Assembly (NCBI GenBank): GCA_029260735.1 | Contig: JAJDCR010000105.1 | Span: forward strand, 1-64,000 | Direction: 5' to 3' | Length of the DNA stretch: 64,000 nucleotides | Source: Planctomycetota bacterium | GTDB taxonomy: Bacteria > Planctomycetota > Uabimicrobiia > Uabimicrobiales > Uabimicrobiaceae | Shown: in pieces, positions 62,986 through 64,000 of the stretch | Position numbering within the stretch: position 1 is the stretch's first letter | Layout: each line of letters starts with the position of its first letter | The notes under the pieces: model-generated | What the model was told of the DNA's origin: nothing | Seen by the model: the letters and a program-made list of their open reading frames with translations, nothing else | Database searches by the model: none | Position numbers and translations under genes: made by a program

Positions 62986-63083
62986 AAATAATTCCTACAA
63001 ATGAAAGTCACTATCATTGTTCAGCAAAAAGGAATAATTTATTAAACCTTATATTTTTCCTTCGGCCTATACTTTTTTTGATT

Positions 63084-63102
63084 AGGGTGTTCTTATTCAA
63101 AC
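63084..63102. repeat. Degenerate terminal-repeat-like sequence
   Basis: AGGGTGTTCTTATTCAAAC resembles the 20-bp ends of the elements at 8746-9105 (AGGGCATGTTCTCATTCAGC) with a 2-base gap and a few substitutions. I found no matching partner end within 150 bp. It may be a decayed half-element or chance. Confidence 0.3.
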
Positions 63103-63188
63103 ATGGTTACAAGACTCAATTTTTATTTTCACCAGTAGCAATTTTATGTTATAGTTAGGGAAAACTTTTTTATTTTTAGGGGAGAATT

Positions 63189-64000
63189 ATGAGAAAATTC
63201 TTTATTATTGCCCTTGTATTTATAACTACAAGTGTAGTTTGGGCGCATACAAAAAAATCTACAGCTGAGCTAAAATCAGCTTTTGAGCAAGACAACTTCG
63301 TTGTTGTCCGAGAAATTGAGTTCCAAGGACAAAGAGGTCTTTTGGCCGAACACAAAATTTCCACCAATTACGAAACCAAAGAGAAAAGACGTGCCTTTTA
63401 CTTAGAGGGTAACTCTTACCAAATGGGCTACCTACTGGGTTCACTTGCTCACGAAGACGTCGAGAAGTTGAGTAGCCACTTTGTCGATCGTATCCTTTTG
63501 CAATTCATGAAGATAGATGTTGATCCAAAAAAAGTCAAAGAGTATCTTGACGTTTTAAAAGAAATGATCTCTCTAGGAGTTGAGGATGTTTTACAAGACA
63601 TGCCGGCTTCTTATATAGAAGAGCTAGAAGGAATACAAGCGGCTTGTTTAGCGGCCAATCCTCAAAGTCAAGTAACCATGAAAAAGTTGCTACGACTCAA
63701 TGTGGGCTTTGATGTTATTCTATCAAACTTCTATGCTTTAAATAAATCTGTCTTTAGCACTAGACTAGATCCTCGTGACTTAGATATCCCTGTTATGTGC
63801 AATGCCTTCTCTGTTTTTGGAAACGCCACCAAAGACGGTAAGCACTATTTTGGACGGGATTTCATGTTCCCAACAGGAGATCTGTACCAAGACTTGGCTG
63901 CTTACATGATATATGTCCCTAGCGACGAGCGACTTCCTATGGTCACAGTTACCGCTCCTGGTATGATAGGCAGTATCACTGCGATGAACGTAGAGGGAGT
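63189..64000 (+). CDS. C45-type Ntn hydrolase, 3' part beyond the window
   Basis: The frame is open from the ATG at 63189 to the window end (270 codons seen). GGAG (63181-63184) lies 4 bp before the ATG. A signal peptide (~1-19, ending VVWAH) precedes a helical propeptide-like region (~20-200). VMCNAFSVFGNATKDG then places Cys204 as the probable autoprocessing N-terminal nucleophile, followed by HYFGRDFMFP, as in acyltransferase/phospholipase-B-like and acid-ceramidase-like proteins. The substrate, possibly a lipid or amide, is not readable. Confidence 0.75.
   Translation, partial: MRKFFIIALVFITTSVVWAHTKKSTAELKSAFEQDNFVVVREIEFQGQRGLLAEHKISTNYETKEKRRAFYLEGNSYQMGYLLGSLAHEDVEKLSSHFVDRILLQFMKIDVDPKKVKEYLDVLKEMISLGVEDVLQDMPASYIEELEGIQAACLAANPQSQVTMKKLLRLNVGFDVILSNFYALNKSVFSTRLDPRDLDIPVMCNAFSVFGNATKDGKHYFGRDFMFPTGDLYQDLAAYMIYVPSDERLPMVTVTAPGMIGSITAMNVEG

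Noticed and set aside
1-64000. Phage, plasmid origin, rRNA or tRNA genes
   Set aside because: None recognised on either strand; the window reads as ordinary chromosome with scattered small repeats.

Overview
The window looks like the chromosome of a low-GC Gram-negative bacterium. An RND efflux pump, a phosphate-selective-type porin, several lipoproteins and a type II secretion minor pseudopilin point to two membranes. Five short-tailed PEP-CTERM surface proteins, Hanks-type kinases, FHA-domain proteins, a DUF1570-like metallopeptidase and a squalene-hopene cyclase together suggest the PVC group, perhaps a low-GC planctomycete. This placement is inferred from gene content only. No rRNA or tRNA was seen.

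Layout. 1-303 is the tail of a probable transposase. 350-8600 (minus) carries a phosphohexomutase, an RND pump with its adaptor, and a DsbD/ScsB-type reductase. A pair of small terminal-inverted-repeat elements lies at 8746-9105. 9227-13653 (plus) encodes two exported amidohydrolase-family proteins, in which only one of three catalytic modules keeps its metal motif. 13911-15180 holds small genes including yhbY. Squalene-hopene cyclase (15524-17614) follows two TetR-type palindromes. Next come a PEP-CTERM protein, an exported M28 peptidase and a HAD hydrolase. 21538-31696 (minus) is a tightly packed eight-gene cluster: a Glu/Leu-dehydrogenase-like protein lacking its lysines, an Ig-repeat lipoprotein, an unknown protein, a porin, a cytochrome b with one haem site left, a membrane pseudokinase, isoaspartyl methyltransferase and an active-type Ser/Thr kinase. 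32147-36067 (minus) has a glutaredoxin, a ClpX-like AAA+ ATPase and dnaK. 36625-37068 is a SpoVG protein with a zinc ribbon inserted. 37608-43684 (plus) is a membrane-protease operon: rhomboid, anchored gluzincin, and a protein with five FHA domains, a membrane span and a gluzincin domain. 44137-48381 holds four PEP-CTERM proteins, followed by UDP-xylose synthase and a glycosyltransferase. 50479-57608 (minus) carries a STAS/SpoIIE pair, a free-standing FtsK 4TM domain, rpoZ-gmk-yicC, secG, tpiA and gspK. 57844-62483 (plus) is a threonine operon (thrA-asd-thrB). The window ends inside a C45-type hydrolase.

Intergenic DNA is rich in repeats: inverted-repeat elements, two ~50 bp tandem families, a heptamer tract inside the threonine operon, and a dispersed hairpin repeat with and without its hairpin. 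The best candidates for undescribed biology are the FHA-membrane-protease operon, the pseudokinase/half-haem cytochrome b cluster and the zinc-ribbon SpoVG.
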